A stretch of 64,000 nucleotides of DNA, taken from the NCBI RefSeq assembly GCF_001742745.1, contig NZ_MJAK01000001.1, positions 558,001 through 622,000 of the forward strand. The letters are read 5' to 3'. A model generated the notes under the pieces. It did not search any database and was not told where the DNA came from. It saw nothing but the letters and a program-made list of their open reading frames with translations. Each line of letters begins with the position of its first letter. Position 1 is the first letter of the stretch. Positions 20,924 to 30,272 of the stretch are shown here, in pieces. The translations under genes and the position numbers were made by a program. This DNA comes from Curtobacterium sp. ER1/6 (GTDB lineage: Bacteria; Actinomycetota; Actinomycetes; Actinomycetales; Microbacteriaceae).

Positions 20924-21006
20924 GTCCCTATGCTAGGCGGCGGCCCCGACCGTCCCGTGCGCGGTCCCGACGCTCTCGGCGAACACGTGCTGGCTAGGCT
21001 TGCCGC
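20924..21006. promoter_or_regulatory. Divergent leaderless promoters for the PAC2 gene and pepA
   Basis: This 83-bp gap carries TAGCAT on the minus strand (20930-20935), six bases from the PAC2 GTG. It also carries TAGGCT on the plus strand (20995-21000), six bases from the pepA ATG. Neither start has a Shine-Dalgarno. The symmetry makes this the clearest leaderless pair in the window. Confidence 0.65.
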
Positions 21007-22488
21007 ATGGTCCGACCGACGCTCTCCACCACCTCCACGACCCCCTCCGACGTCGACGCCGACGTCCTCGTGCTCGGCGTCCGCGCCGGCACCGACGGCG
21101 GCGCGCCCGCGATCGCGCCGAGCGCGGCGGGCACCCCCGACGCGCTCGCCGACCTCGACCTCGGCTCGATCGGCGTCACCGGCGCGAAGGACCAGCTCGT
21201 CCGGCTCCCCGGCACCGGCGTCGCCGCGGCCGGCATCGCGCTGGTCGGCCTCGGATCGGCCCTCGACGCCGCCGCCGTGCGCGCCGCCGCGGGCAGCGCC
21301 GTCCGCCAGCTCCCCCAGGTGTCGTCCATCGCCCTCGCGCTGCCGACCGACTCGGCCGAGCTCGTCGAGGCGGCACTCGAGGGTGCCGCTCTCGGTGCGT
21401 ACGCGTTCACCCGGCACAAGGGGACCGGCACGACCGGCCCGACCCGGGGCGACCAGCGCATCGAGGTCGTCGCGCCCGCCGACACCGCGGCGGACGCGAC
21501 CGTGCGCCCGGCGATCGTCGCCGACGCCGCGGCGCTCGTGCGCGACCTGGTCAACACCGCCGCCGGCGACCTCGGCCCCGCTGACGTCGCCGACGTCGCC
21601 GTCGCCCAGGCAGAGGGCCTCCCCCTCACCGTCGAGGTCCTCGACGAGCACCAGCTCGAGGAGCAGGGCTTCGGCGGCATCGCCGGGGTCGGCCGCGGTT
21701 CCGAGCGCCCGCCGCGCCTGGTCGTCGTCCGCTACGAGCCGGCGTCCGCGAGCAGGCACCTCGCCCTGGTCGGCAAGGGGATCACGTTCGACTCGGGCGG
21801 CCTCTCGCTCAAGCCCGCCGCGTCGATGCTCGGCATGAAGACCGACATGACCGGCGCCGCGACCGTGCTCGCCGCGACGATCGCCGCGGCCCGCCTCGGG
21901 CTCGACACGCGCGTGACGGCCTGGCTCTGCCTCGCCGAGAACATGCCCTCCGGGTCCGCGACCCGTCCGGGCGACGTCCTGACGCTCAAGAACGGCAAGA
22001 CCGTCGAGGTCACGAACACCGACGCCGAGGGCCGCCTCGTCCTCGGCGACGGCATGGCCGCGGCCTCGCTGGAGCAGCCCGACGCGATCGTCGACGTCGC
22101 GACGCTGACCGGCGCGCAGGTCGTCGCACTCGGCGACCGCACCACCGGCCTGATGGGCAGCGACGACCTCGTCGCACGGGTCCGGGCGGTGGCCGACGCC
22201 GCCGCCGAGCCGATCTGGCCGATGCCGCTGCCCGAGGAGCTCGACGCACGGCTCGCCAGCGACGTCGCCGACATGGTGAACGCGACCGTCGGCAACCCCG
22301 CCGGCGGGATGCTCCTGGCCGGAAAGTTCCTCGAGCGCTTCGTCGGCGAGGGCATCGAGTGGGCGCACCTCGACATCGCCGGCCCGTCCGAGCACAAGGG
22401 CGGCGGCTACGGCTGGCTCGGCAAGGGTGCGACCGGCGTCATGGTGCGCACGCTCGTCGGACTCGCAGAAGAGCTCCAGTCCAGGTAG
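21007..22488 (+). CDS. pepA: Leucyl aminopeptidase (M17 family)
   Basis: This cytoplasmic di-metal aminopeptidase removes N-terminal residues from peptides. The 493-residue product has the two M17 signatures: VGKGITFDSGGLSLKPA with metal-binding Lys and Asp, and NTDAEGRLVLGD with Asp/Glu ligands and the catalytic Arg. The first 170 residues are the variable N-terminal domain. ATG at 21007 is supported by TAGGCT six bases upstream (leaderless). The next gene, lpdA, begins 152 bp downstream and is probably transcribed from its own promoter. Confidence 0.95.
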   Translation: MVRPTLSTTSTTPSDVDADVLVLGVRAGTDGGAPAIAPSAAGTPDALADLDLGSIGVTGAKDQLVRLPGTGVAAAGIALVGLGSALDAAAVRAAAGSAVRQLPQVSSIALALPTDSAELVEAALEGAALGAYAFTRHKGTGTTGPTRGDQRIEVVAPADTAADATVRPAIVADAAALVRDLVNTAAGDLGPADVADVAVAQAEGLPLTVEVLDEHQLEEQGFGGIAGVGRGSERPPRLVVVRYEPASASRHLALVGKGITFDSGGLSLKPAASMLGMKTDMTGAATVLAATIAAARLGLDTRVTAWLCLAENMPSGSATRPGDVLTLKNGKTVEVTNTDAEGRLVLGDGMAAASLEQPDAIVDVATLTGAQVVALGDRTTGLMGSDDLVARVRAVADAAAEPIWPMPLPEELDARLASDVADMVNATVGNPAGGMLLAGKFLERFVGEGIEWAHLDIAGPSEHKGGGYGWLGKGATGVMVRTLVGLAEELQSR

Positions 22489-22640
22489 TAGGTTGGACCC
22501 GGCGGGCTGCGCACCGACGCGCGCCCGCCGGAACCAGCGGGACGGGACCGGAACCATGCGGTCCGACCGTCGGACGCCGCCGCCGCGGTGTCCAGCGGGG
22601 TCCGACCCGGGCCCCGACACGCACGAGGGAGTTGCACCAG

Positions 22641-24014
22641 GTGACGGAACAGACTTACGACGTCGTGGTCCTCGGTGGCGGTAGTGGTGGCTACGCGGCC
22701 GCGCTCCGGGCCGCCGAGCTCGGCATGAGCGTCGCGCTCATCGAGGGAGACAAGCTCGGGGGCACCTGCCTGCACCGCGGCTGCATCCCGACCAAGGCGC
22801 TGCTGCACGCCGCCGAGGTCGCCGACGCCACCCGTGACGCCGAGCAGTACGGCGTCATCGCCGAGTTCGCCGGCGTCGAGGTGCCGAAGGTCATCGACTA
22901 CCAGCAGGGCGTCATCAACTCGAAGTACAAGGGCCTGCAGGGCCTGGTCAAGGCGCGCGGCATCACCGTCGTCCAGGGCTGGGGCCGCCTGACCTCGCAG
23001 AACACGGTGCAGGTCGGCGACCAGACGGTCACCGGTCGCAACGTCGTGCTGGCCACCGGCTCGTACTCGAAGTCCTTGCCGGGCCTCGAGATCGGCGGCC
23101 GCGTGATCACGTCCGAGACCGCGCTCAAGATGGACTACGTCCCGAACAAGGTCGTCATCCTCGGCGGCGGCGTCATCGGTGTCGAGTTCGCCAGCGTCTG
23201 GAAGTCGTTCGGCGCCGAGGTCACCATCGTCGAGGGCCTCCCCCACCTCATCCCCGCCGAGGACGAGTCGATGTCCAAGCAGCTCGAGCGCGCGTTCCGC
23301 AAGCGCGGCATCGAGTTCTCGCTCGGCATCCGCTTCGACCACGTCGACCAGCACGAGAACGGCGTGGTCGTCACGCTCGAGGACGGCAAGACCTTCGAGG
23401 GCGACGTCCTGCTCGTCGCCGTCGGCCGCGGCCCGCTCACGCAGAACATGGGCTTCGACGAGGTCGGCGTGGCGATGGACCGCGGGTTCGTCACCACGGA
23501 CGAGCGCCTCGCCACGAACCTGCCGAACGTCTACGCCGTCGGCGACATCGTCCCCGGCCTGCAGCTCGCGCACCGCGGCTTCCAGCAGGGCATCTTCGTC
23601 GCCGAGGAGATCGCCGGCCTGAACCCGGTCGTCATCTCCGACACGAACATCCCGAAGGTCACCTACTCCGACCCGGAGGTCGCCTCCGTCGGGCTGTCCC
23701 AGGCCAAGGCCGAGGAGCAGTACGGCAGCGACAAGGTCGACACCTACGAGTACAACCTCGCCGGCAACGGCCGCAGCCACATCATCGGTACCTCGGGTGC
23801 CGTCAAGGTGGTCCGCGTCGTCGACGGCCCGGTCGTCGGTGTGAGCATGATCGGCGCGCGCGTCGGCGAGCTCATCGGCGAAGCGCAGCTCGCCGTCAAC
23901 TGGGAGGCACACCCGGAGGACGTCGCGCCGCTCGTCCACGCGCACCCGACGCAGAACGAGGCACTGGGCGAGGCCTTCCTCCACCTCGCGGGCAAGCCGC
24001 TGCACGCGCTGTGA
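22641..24014 (+). CDS. lpdA: Dihydrolipoyl dehydrogenase (E3)
   Basis: This flavoprotein re-oxidises dihydrolipoyl groups of the 2-oxo-acid dehydrogenase complexes using NAD. The 457-residue product has the FAD motif [16 protein letters not shown], the redox-active disulfide in [13 protein letters not shown], and the NAD motif [16 protein letters not shown]. The C-terminal catalytic His-Glu pair lies in [17 protein letters not shown] at 22641 follows GGGAG by about ten bases. It sits 73 bp before sucB on the same strand and is probably co-transcribed, giving the E3 and E2 of one complex. Confidence 0.96.
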   Translation: MTEQTYDVVVLGGGSGGYAAALRAAELGMSVALIEGDKLGGTCLHRGCIPTKALLHAAEVADATRDAEQYGVIAEFAGVEVPKVIDYQQGVINSKYKGLQGLVKARGITVVQGWGRLTSQNTVQVGDQTVTGRNVVLATGSYSKSLPGLEIGGRVITSETALKMDYVPNKVVILGGGVIGVEFASVWKSFGAEVTIVEGLPHLIPAEDESMSKQLERAFRKRGIEFSLGIRFDHVDQHENGVVVTLEDGKTFEGDVLLVAVGRGPLTQNMGFDEVGVAMDRGFVTTDERLATNLPNVYAVGDIVPGLQLAHRGFQQGIFVAEEIAGLNPVVISDTNIPKVTYSDPEVASVGLSQAKAEEQYGSDKVDTYEYNLAGNGRSHIIGTSGAVKVVRVVDGPVVGVSMIGARVGELIGEAQLAVNWEAHPEDVAPLVHAHPTQNEALGEAFLHLAGKPLHAL

Positions 24015-24087
24015 CCACCACGGCACCCGTGCGCACCGAGACAATGACCACCACCACCACAGCAACCCGCGAACAGGAGCCCACCCG

Positions 24088-25608
24088 ATGAGCGAATCCG
24101 TCAACCTCCCGGCGCTCGGCGAGAGCGTCACCGAGGGCACGGTGACCCGATGGCTGAAGAACGTCGGTGACCGCGTCGAGGTCGACGAGCCGCTGCTCGA
24201 GGTCTCGACCGACAAGGTCGACACCGAGATCCCGTCGCCGATCGCCGGCACCGTCGAGGAGATCCTCGTCCAGGAGGACGAGACCGTCGAGGTCGGGACG
24301 CCGCTCGTGAAGATCGGCGACGGCTCCGGTTCGGGTTCCGACTCCGGTTCGTCCGACGGTCAGGCGGCCGACCAGGGCGCCGACGAGGCAGCAGCCGACT
24401 CGAGCGAGCCCGAGACGGCTCCGAGCACCGAGCAGCCCGAGGAGCAGAAGGCTCCGGAGCCGCAGCAGGCCGACCCGGCGCCGGGTGGTCAGACCCAGCC
24501 CGCCGCCCCGCAGGCGCCGTCGGCTCCCCCGGTCCCGCAGGCCGCTCCGGTCCCGCCGCCCGCCGCCGTGCCGGCAGCGGTCCCCGCTCCGGCCGCCGCT
24601 CCGGCCCCGGCCGCTGCTCCGGCCCCGGCTGCTGCACCCGCGGCGTCCGGCGCGAACGCCTCGGCGTCCGTCCCGACGCCCAACCAGGACGCCTCGGCGA
24701 CCGGCTACGTGACGCCCCTCGTCCGCAAGCTGGCGAACGAGCAGGGTGTCGACCTGTCGACCGTCACCGGCACGGGTGTCGGTGGGCGGATCCGCAAGGA
24801 GGACGTGCTCGCCGCCGCCGAGCAGGCGAAGTCCGCGGGTGCTCCGGCTCCCGCCGCCGCGCAGTCCGGCCCGTTCGTCGCCGAGACCTCGCCGCTCCGC
24901 GGGACGCGCGAGAAGATGTCGCGCCTCCGCAAGGTCGTCGCCGAGCGTGCCGTGCAGTCGATGACCTCGACCGCGCAGCTCACCAGTGTCGTCGAGGTCG
25001 ACGTGACCAAGGTCGCGCAGTTCCGTGACGCGAACAAGGCCGCCTTCCAGGAGCAGACCGGTTCGAAGCTGAGCTTCATGCCGTTCTTCGCCCTCGCGGC
25101 GTCCGAGGCGCTCAAGGCCCACCCGAAGATCAACTCCACGGTCGAGGGCGACGAGATCGTCTACCCGGACCACGAGAACGTCGCGATCGCGGTGGACACC
25201 GAGCGCGGCCTGCTCACCCCGGTGATCAAGGACGCGTCGGGCCTGTCGCTCGCCGACTTCTCGAAGGCGATCGCCGACCTGGCCGAGCGAACGCGCAACA
25301 ACCAGCTCAAGCCCGACGAGCTCGCGGGCGGCACGTTCACGCTGACCAACACCGGTTCGCGCGGCGCGCTGTTCGACACGCCCGTCGTGTTCCTGCCGCA
25401 GTCGGCGATCCTCGGCACGGGCATCGTCACGAAGCGCCCGGCGGTCGTCAAGGTCGACGGGCAGGAGGCGATCGCGATCCGTTCGTTCGTCTACCTCGCG
25501 CTGTCGTACGACCACCGGATCATCGACGGCGCCGACGCGTCGCGGTACCTCGTCGCGGTGAAGAACCGCCTCGAGGAGGGCAACTTCGGCCCGAACCTCG
25601 GCTACTGA
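24088..25608 (+). CDS. sucB: 2-oxo-acid dehydrogenase E2 (dihydrolipoamide acyltransferase), probably succinyltransferase
   Basis: This is the core acyltransferase of a 2-oxo-acid dehydrogenase complex. The 506-residue product has one lipoyl domain (about 2-76) with Lys43 in [15 protein letters not shown] long Ala/Pro-rich flexible linker follows, then a peripheral-subunit-binding domain (about 207-243, [16 protein letters not shown]). The catalytic domain ends in [12 protein letters not shown], with His476 and Asp480. AGGAG precedes the ATG by eight bases. The pairing with lpdA supports E2; whether the substrate is 2-oxoglutarate, pyruvate or both cannot be read from sequence. A strong hairpin follows. 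Confidence 0.92.
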   Translation: MSESVNLPALGESVTEGTVTRWLKNVGDRVEVDEPLLEVSTDKVDTEIPSPIAGTVEEILVQEDETVEVGTPLVKIGDGSGSGSDSGSSDGQAADQGADEAAADSSEPETAPSTEQPEEQKAPEPQQADPAPGGQTQPAAPQAPSAPPVPQAAPVPPPAAVPAAVPAPAAAPAPAAAPAPAAAPAASGANASASVPTPNQDASATGYVTPLVRKLANEQGVDLSTVTGTGVGGRIRKEDVLAAAEQAKSAGAPAPAAAQSGPFVAETSPLRGTREKMSRLRKVVAERAVQSMTSTAQLTSVVEVDVTKVAQFRDANKAAFQEQTGSKLSFMPFFALAASEALKAHPKINSTVEGDEIVYPDHENVAIAVDTERGLLTPVIKDASGLSLADFSKAIADLAERTRNNQLKPDELAGGTFTLTNTGSRGALFDTPVVFLPQSAILGTGIVTKRPAVVKVDGQEAIAIRSFVYLALSYDHRIIDGADASRYLVAVKNRLEEGNFGPNLGY

Positions 25609-25627
25609 GTCGACGGTCCGATCCACA

Positions 25628-25668
25628 CCGGACGGCCCCGGTCCCGCGCAGGGACCGGGGCCGTCCGG
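25628..25668. terminator. Terminator hairpin after sucB
   Basis: A perfect 18-bp GC-rich stem with a 5-nt loop (GCGCA) starts 20 bp after the sucB stop codon. It lies between convergent genes and can serve both. Confidence 0.85.
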
Positions 25669-25710
25669 CGTTCCGGGCGGGGGCACCGGGTCGTCCGGTG
25701 TCCGCGTCGG

Positions 25711-26610
25711 TCAGCGGACACCGACCGCAGCGGCGACCAGCCCGCCCGCCACCACGGTCCCGACGAGCGCGTGCCGGACCGGCAGCCGACGGGTGCTCCC
25801 GACCGGGATCCCCCGTTCGACGAGGTCGCGAGCGAGGGCGACGAGCGCAGCCCCGGCGGCGGTGCCCACGGCGGTGCTCGCTGCCGCGGCCCGCGCGTCC
25901 TGCCCGGGGACGGCCGTCGCTCCGTCGTCGAAGAGCGCTCCGTCGTCGAAGAACGCACCGAGCGGCCGCGTCCACCGCACCGGCCGCGGTGGTGCCGCCG
26001 CGAGCACGAGTGCGAGTGCGGCGCGCACGTCGTCCGCACCACCGTCGACCGCGGCGTGGAGGACGGGGTCGAGGGACTCCCGGACCGGGGCGCGCGCGTC
26101 GACGCGGTCCCACACCGTCCGCGCCGCCAGCACGAGCTGCCGCGACCCGTCCGCGTCCCGCGGCGAACGCGTCGGTCGGCCCACCGGCACCGGCACCGAC
26201 TCGGTCGGCGTGGTGCCCGACGCCGAGTCGTCGCGGCAGGGCGGCACCGCGCCGGGCGGGCGATCGGCGACGAGCACGGCGCCGGCCTCGTCCACGCCGA
26301 TCTCCTCGACGGAGAGCACCCCGAGCTCGAGGGCCCCGGCCCGTGCTCGGGCGGCCAGCTGCAGCAGCGGCACGGTGAGCGTCACGGCGACGCCCTCGGT
26401 CGGGGTGCCGACGACGTCGAGCGCCTCGTCGAGGGCATGCACGGGCGGACGGAGCACCTCGACCGCCGGGTGGCCGCTCGGACAGCGCCCGGCGCGGAGC
26501 ACGGGCACGAGATGGGCGCCGCACCCCGCGGACCGGTCGGCGAGCCACCGCGCGAAGGCGGGCGGGTCTGCGGCACCGCACCAGTGGTCGGTGGAGTCTT
26601 TCGTGGTCAC
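25711..26610 (-). CDS. Uncharacterised Ala-rich protein, possible C-terminal membrane helix
   Basis: I do not recognise this 299-residue protein. It has a Cys/His-containing N-terminus (DHWCGAADPPAFARWLADRSAGCGAH) and a middle segment, GALELGVLSVEEIGVDEAGAVLVADRPPG. The spacing of that segment loosely recalls a protein-kinase catalytic loop, but without the catalytic Asp/Asn. A repeated FFDDGALFDDGA lies near residue 225. Two hydrophobic stretches follow, and the C-terminal one (HALVGTVVAGGLVAAAVGVR) looks like a membrane anchor. GTG at 26610 is chosen, but the frame is open upstream. It converges on sucB and diverges from DUF4191. Function unknown. Confidence 0.6.
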   Translation of the reverse strand: MTTKDSTDHWCGAADPPAFARWLADRSAGCGAHLVPVLRAGRCPSGHPAVEVLRPPVHALDEALDVVGTPTEGVAVTLTVPLLQLAARARAGALELGVLSVEEIGVDEAGAVLVADRPPGAVPPCRDDSASGTTPTESVPVPVGRPTRSPRDADGSRQLVLAARTVWDRVDARAPVRESLDPVLHAAVDGGADDVRAALALVLAAAPPRPVRWTRPLGAFFDDGALFDDGATAVPGQDARAAAASTAVGTAAGAALVALARDLVERGIPVGSTRRLPVRHALVGTVVAGGLVAAAVGVR

Positions 26611-26737
26611 GGTGACCAGCGTGACGGAGCCGGGGCGGGCCTCCCGTCCGCAGGAGCGAACCTGTGGAGGAGCGTGTTCGCCCACAGCCTGAGCAGCGGC
26701 GGTCTGCGACGGATGACCGAGGCCGTATCCTGGTCGC

Positions 26738-27451
26738 ATGGCACGCAGCACTCCCCAAGCGCCCAAGGCGAAGGAGCCGGGTCGTCTCAAGCAGATGTAC
26801 CAGGTCTTCACCATGACCCGTCGGGCCGACCCGAAGTCCGTCTGGTGGTTCCTGCTGGCGTTCGTCGGCCCCGTCGTCCTCGGCGTCCTGCTCGCCCTGC
26901 TCCTGCCGGGTCAGAACTGGCTCGCGATCACGCTCTGGATCCTCGCCGGCGTCCTGCTCGGTGTGCTGCTGTTCCTCATCGTCCTCGGTCGGCTCGCCGA
27001 GCGCGCCGCCTACTCCCAGATCGCCGGCCAGCCCGGTGCCGTCGGCGCGGTGCTCTCGAACTCCCTGCGTCGTCAGTGGCGGTCGAGCGAGATGCCCGTC
27101 GCCGTCCACGGCCGGTCGCAGGCCGCGGTCTACCGCGCTGTCGGCACGCCGGGCGTCATCCTGATCACCGAGGGGCAGCGTGGCAACCTCAAGCGCCAGG
27201 TCGACGAGGAGCGTCGCAAGGTGCAGCGCATCGTCCCGAACGTCCCGGTGCACATCGTGCACGTGGACGACGACACGGACGGCGTGACCCTGCACAAGCT
27301 GCCGAAGGCGATGAACCAGTACAAGAAGGCGCTGAACCGGAACGAGGTCCTGGCGGTCGCGAACCGACTCGACTCGATGACGCACGGTCCCGCCGCGGCG
27401 ATCCCGAAGGGCATGGACCCGATGCGTGCGCGCGCCGGGCGTCCCCGCTGA
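26738..27451 (+). CDS. DUF4191 family membrane protein
   Basis: This 237-residue actinobacterial membrane protein has unknown function. It has a short basic N-terminus, then two membrane helices (about 43-65 and 70-92, WWFLLAFVGPVVLGVLLALLL and ITLWILAGVLLGVLLFLIVL). A soluble domain follows with the conserved GTPGVILITEG, HIVHVDDD and KLPKAMNQYKKALNRNEVLAVANRL. ATG at 26738 has TATCCT six bases upstream and no Shine-Dalgarno, so it is probably leaderless. Homologues usually lie near glnA, as here. Confidence 0.9.
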   Translation: MARSTPQAPKAKEPGRLKQMYQVFTMTRRADPKSVWWFLLAFVGPVVLGVLLALLLPGQNWLAITLWILAGVLLGVLLFLIVLGRLAERAAYSQIAGQPGAVGAVLSNSLRRQWRSSEMPVAVHGRSQAAVYRAVGTPGVILITEGQRGNLKRQVDEERRKVQRIVPNVPVHIVHVDDDTDGVTLHKLPKAMNQYKKALNRNEVLAVANRLDSMTHGPAAAIPKGMDPMRARAGRPR

Positions 27452-27471
27452 TCCGCGTTTCCCTCTTCCGA

Positions 27472-27504
27472 GCGACGCCCCCGACCGTGCCAGGTCGGGG
27501 GCGT
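27472..27504. terminator. Terminator hairpin after the DUF4191 gene
   Basis: GACGCC(C)n-GACC pairs with GGTCGGGGGCGTC around a 6-nt loop, with a two-base bulge. It begins about 20 bp after the DUF4191 stop codon. Confidence 0.7.
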
Positions 27505-27540
27505 CGTCGTGTCACGGGCTCCCGAGTGCCGTCGTCGGTC

Positions 27541-27753
27541 GTGCACGTGCCTCTTTCGACATCCCGCGCGTCGAGCGACCGGTGCGGTGTCGGACGATGC
27601 GCGGGTACCGGGTGCGCATGCATCTTCCGACGTTGCGCGCGTCGATCGACAGCTGCGATGTCGGATCATGCGCGCGTACAGGGTGCACGTGCATCTTCCG
27701 ACATCCCGCGCGTCGATCGACTGGTGCGATGTCGAAGAGCGCGCGAGTCCCCG
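27541..27753. repeat. Three tandem 71-bp repeats, each with a nested dyad
   Basis: Units run 27541-27611, 27612-27682 and 27683-27753; the third diverges after 27734. Each has a symmetrical 36-bp dyad: CGACATC, six bases, GTCGATCGAC, six bases, GATGTCG (27557-27592, 27628-27663, 27699-27734), with some mismatches. A run of GCGCGAGCCCCGCC-like imperfect repeats follows to about 27830. The stretch between DUF4191 and the RDD gene holds no supported gene. Confidence 0.85.
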
Positions 27754-27831
27754 CCGCGCAAGTCCCCGCCGCGCGAGCCCGGCCGCGCGAGCCCCGGCCA
27801 CGCGCAGCCCCCCGCCGCAGCCCCCGCCGGT

Positions 27832-28302
27832 TCAGCGCCGGACGAGCACCGTCCCGGCGATGCGGTCGTGCGCCCCACGGCTGTCGCGGTCGATGATGAG
27901 CGCGGGGACGACCAGGCAGAGCAGGACCGTCCGGACGACCGGCCGCCACACCCCGACGTAGCCCCCGCGGATCGGGACGACCCGCAGGCCGACGCAGACG
28001 TGGCCGAACGACCCCGACAGCAGGCAGATGAACAGCACCTGCAGCGCTGCGAAGATCGCGAGCTGGATCCAGGTGTGCGCGATGTCGCCCGAGCCCTCGA
28101 GCGGTGACCACACCCCCGTGACGAACGCGACGAGGTCGGCGAGGGCACCGTCGATCAGCAGCGCGACGACCCGGCGACCGATGCGCCCGACGCTCCGTGG
28201 GCCCTCCTCGGGAAGCCCCAGGTCCTTGCCCGGCCAGCCGTCCGGGTGCTCCCCGCTCGGGTGTGCGGAGGACGCGGAGGGCGGGGTGGTGCTGCGGGCC
28301 AT
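27832..28302 (-). CDS. RDD family membrane protein
   Basis: This 156-residue protein has the RDD domain, a small membrane domain of uncertain transport or accessory role. After a hydrophilic N-terminus (about 1-45) come three helices: [21 protein letters not shown] with the conserved Arg/Asp before it, [20 protein letters not shown], and [16 protein letters not shown]. It ends [19 protein letters not shown], a typical RDD C-terminus. ATG at 28302 has TACCCT six bases upstream and no Shine-Dalgarno (leaderless). It diverges from glnA, a common arrangement in actinobacteria. Confidence 0.88.
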   Translation of the reverse strand: MARSTTPPSASSAHPSGEHPDGWPGKDLGLPEEGPRSVGRIGRRVVALLIDGALADLVAFVTGVWSPLEGSGDIAHTWIQLAIFAALQVLFICLLSGSFGHVCVGLRVVPIRGGYVGVWRPVVRTVLLCLVVPALIIDRDSRGAHDRIAGTVLVRR

Positions 28303-28329
28303 GCCCCCAGGGTAGGCGACCGCACCGAC

Positions 28330-28383
28330 GTAACACGCCCGAAACAATGCAGTCATGTCCGGGAAACCCGGTGTCAATAGCCT
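28330..28383 (+). promoter_or_regulatory. GlnR-type operator and -10 of glnA
   Basis: Four half-sites occur at exact 11-bp steps: GTAAC (28330-28334), GAAAC (28341-28345), GTCAT (28352-28356) and GAAAC (28363-28367). This matches the actinomycete GlnR box (gTnAC-n6-GaAAC repeated twice) except for one base. A TAGCCT -10 at 28378-28383 would put the box over the -35 region. The leader to the glnA ATG is about 56 nt. Confidence 0.75.
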
Positions 28384-28445
28384 CGTCGGAGGGTGCACCT
28401 GCGGCACCCATCGACATCACCTACCCCCCCAGGAGATCGACACAC

Positions 28446-29870
28446 ATGTTCAGCGATTCCTCCGAGGTCCTGGCCTTCATCAAGGACACGGACGTCAAGT
28501 TCCTCGACATCCGATTCACCGACCTGCCCGGTGTGCAGCAGCACTTCAACATCCCGGCGTCCACGGTCGACGAGGACTTCTTCTCGGTCGGACAGCTCTT
28601 CGACGGCTCCTCGATCCGCGGCTTCGCGTCGATCCACGAGTCGGACATGCAGCTCATCCCTGACGTGACGACCGCCTACATCGACCAGTTCCGTGCCGAG
28701 CGCACGCTGATCATGGTCTTCGACATCTACAACCCGCGGAACGGCGAGATCTACGGCCGCGACCCTCGTCAGGTGGCGAAGAAGGCCGAGAAGTACCTCG
28801 CGTCGACCGGCATCGCGGACACCGCGTTCTTCGCCCCCGAGGCCGAGTTCTACATCTTCGACGACGTCCGCTACTCGGTCACGCAGAACAAGTCGTTCTA
28901 CTCCGTCGACTCGGAGGAGGGCGCCTGGAACACCGGCCGCGAGGAAGAGGGCGGCAACCTCGCGAACAAGACCCCGTACAAGGGCGGCTACTTCCCGGTC
29001 TCCCCCGTCGACAAGACGGCGGACCTGCGCGACGACATCACCCTGAAGCTGATCGAGGCGGGCTTCACGCTCGAGCGCTCGCACCACGAGGTGGGCACCG
29101 GCGGCCAGCAGGAGATCAACTACAAGTTCGACACGATGGTCCACGCCGCGGACGACATCCTGAAGTTCAAGTACATCGTCAAGAACACGGCCGACCAGTG
29201 GGGCAAGGTCGCCACGTTCATGCCGAAGCCGCTCTTCGGTGACAACGGCTCGGGCATGCACACGCACCAGTCACTGTGGAACGACGGCAAGCCGCTGTTC
29301 TACGACGAGAACGGCTACGGCGGACTGTCCGACACCGCGCGCTGGTACATCGGCGGCCTGCTGAAGCACGCTCCGGCGCTGCTCGCGTTCACGAACCCGT
29401 CGATCAACTCGTACCACCGCCTGGTCAAGGGCTTCGAGGCCCCGGTCAACCTGGTCTACTCGGCCGGCAACCGCTCGGCGGCGATCCGCATCCCGATCAC
29501 GGGCACCAACCCGAAGGCCAAGCGCATCGAGTTCCGCGCGCCGGACGCCTCGGGCAACCCCTACCTCGCCTTCGCCGCGCAGCTCATGGCGGGCCTCGAC
29601 GGCATCCAGAACCGCATCGAGCCGCACGAGCCGGTCGACAAGGACCTGTACGAGCTCCCCCCGGAGGAGGCCAAGGGCATCCCGCAGGTGCCGGGTTCCC
29701 TCGACGAGGCGCTCGAGGCGCTCGAGGCGGACCACGAGTTCCTCACGAAGGGCAACGTCTTCACCGAGGACCTCATCCAGACCTGGATCGACTACAAGCG
29801 CGAGAACGAGATCCTCCCGCTGGCGCAGCGCCCGCACCCGTTCGAGTACGAGCTCTACTTCGGCGTCTGA
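28446..29870 (+). CDS. glnA: Glutamine synthetase, type I (GlnA1)
   Basis: This enzyme makes glutamine from glutamate, ammonia and ATP and is the main ammonium-assimilating enzyme. The 474-residue product has the GS beta-grasp N-terminus ([21 protein letters not shown]), the metal/ATP segments [13 protein letters not shown] and [11 protein letters not shown], and NRSAAIRIP. The adenylylation site is Tyr402 in [13 protein letters not shown], so it belongs to the I-beta class controlled by GlnE, which is encoded at 35362-38334. The start follows AGGAG by about ten bases. A GlnR-type operator precedes it and a strong hairpin follows. Confidence 0.97.
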   Translation: MFSDSSEVLAFIKDTDVKFLDIRFTDLPGVQQHFNIPASTVDEDFFSVGQLFDGSSIRGFASIHESDMQLIPDVTTAYIDQFRAERTLIMVFDIYNPRNGEIYGRDPRQVAKKAEKYLASTGIADTAFFAPEAEFYIFDDVRYSVTQNKSFYSVDSEEGAWNTGREEEGGNLANKTPYKGGYFPVSPVDKTADLRDDITLKLIEAGFTLERSHHEVGTGGQQEINYKFDTMVHAADDILKFKYIVKNTADQWGKVATFMPKPLFGDNGSGMHTHQSLWNDGKPLFYDENGYGGLSDTARWYIGGLLKHAPALLAFTNPSINSYHRLVKGFEAPVNLVYSAGNRSAAIRIPITGTNPKAKRIEFRAPDASGNPYLAFAAQLMAGLDGIQNRIEPHEPVDKDLYELPPEEAKGIPQVPGSLDEALEALEADHEFLTKGNVFTEDLIQTWIDYKRENEILPLAQRPHPFEYELYFGV

Positions 29871-29885
29871 TCCCCGCTGAGCACG

Positions 29886-29918
29886 AAGGGCCCCGCACCG
29901 TCTCGGTGCGGGGCCCTT
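29886..29918. terminator. Terminator hairpin after glnA
   Basis: A perfect 15-bp stem (AAGGGCCCCGCACCG with its complement) and a 3-nt loop start 16 bp after the glnA stop codon. Confidence 0.88.
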
Positions 29919-29996
29919 CCGCGTCGGTCACGCACCCACCGGAGCAGCGTGCGTCCGAGTGCGCAGCCCGGTCGGCTCGCGCCGGGCGGTGCAGGT

Positions 29997-30053
29997 GACG
30001 GTCTGGAGGCCCGGTGCCGGTCCGGCGGACCGACACCGGGCCTCCAGGCCGTC
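29997..30053. repeat. Long hairpin of the dispersed palindrome family
   Basis: CTGGAGGCCCGGTG (30003-30016) pairs with CACCGGGCCTCCAG (30034-30047), and the outer GACGG/CCGTC continues the stem. It lies between the convergent genes glnA and ugd. A close relative is at 40062-40107. Confidence 0.75.
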
Positions 30054-30126
30054 ACCGCACCCGCCTGCCCGATCCTTCCCAGGACGGTCGCGATGGCTGG
30101 CAGGAACGGGCGTACCCGGTCGGAAC

Positions 30127-30183
30127 GAACGACCAGGCACGCCCGGAACGACCACGTACGCCCGGAACGACCAGGCACGCCGG
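30127..30183. repeat. Three tandem 19-bp repeats
   Basis: Units GAACGACCAGGCACGCCCG, GAACGACCACGTACGCCCG and GAACGACCAGGCACGCCGG are adjacent. Together with CTTCCCAGGACGGTCGCGAT at 30074-30093, they relate this gene-free stretch (29871-30272) to the repeats at 6676-6895. No coding region is supported here. Confidence 0.75.
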
Positions 30184-30272
30184 GCCCACCCGGCGCCGCT
30201 GCCGCCCCGCGCGCACGGAGACGGGGCCCGCGCCGCCCCCGGCACGGACCCCGTCTCGCACGGACGCGACGA

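Noticed and set aside
27541-27830. CRISPR-like array
   Set aside because: Units are adjacent 71-bp tandem repeats with no unique spacers and no cas genes nearby.
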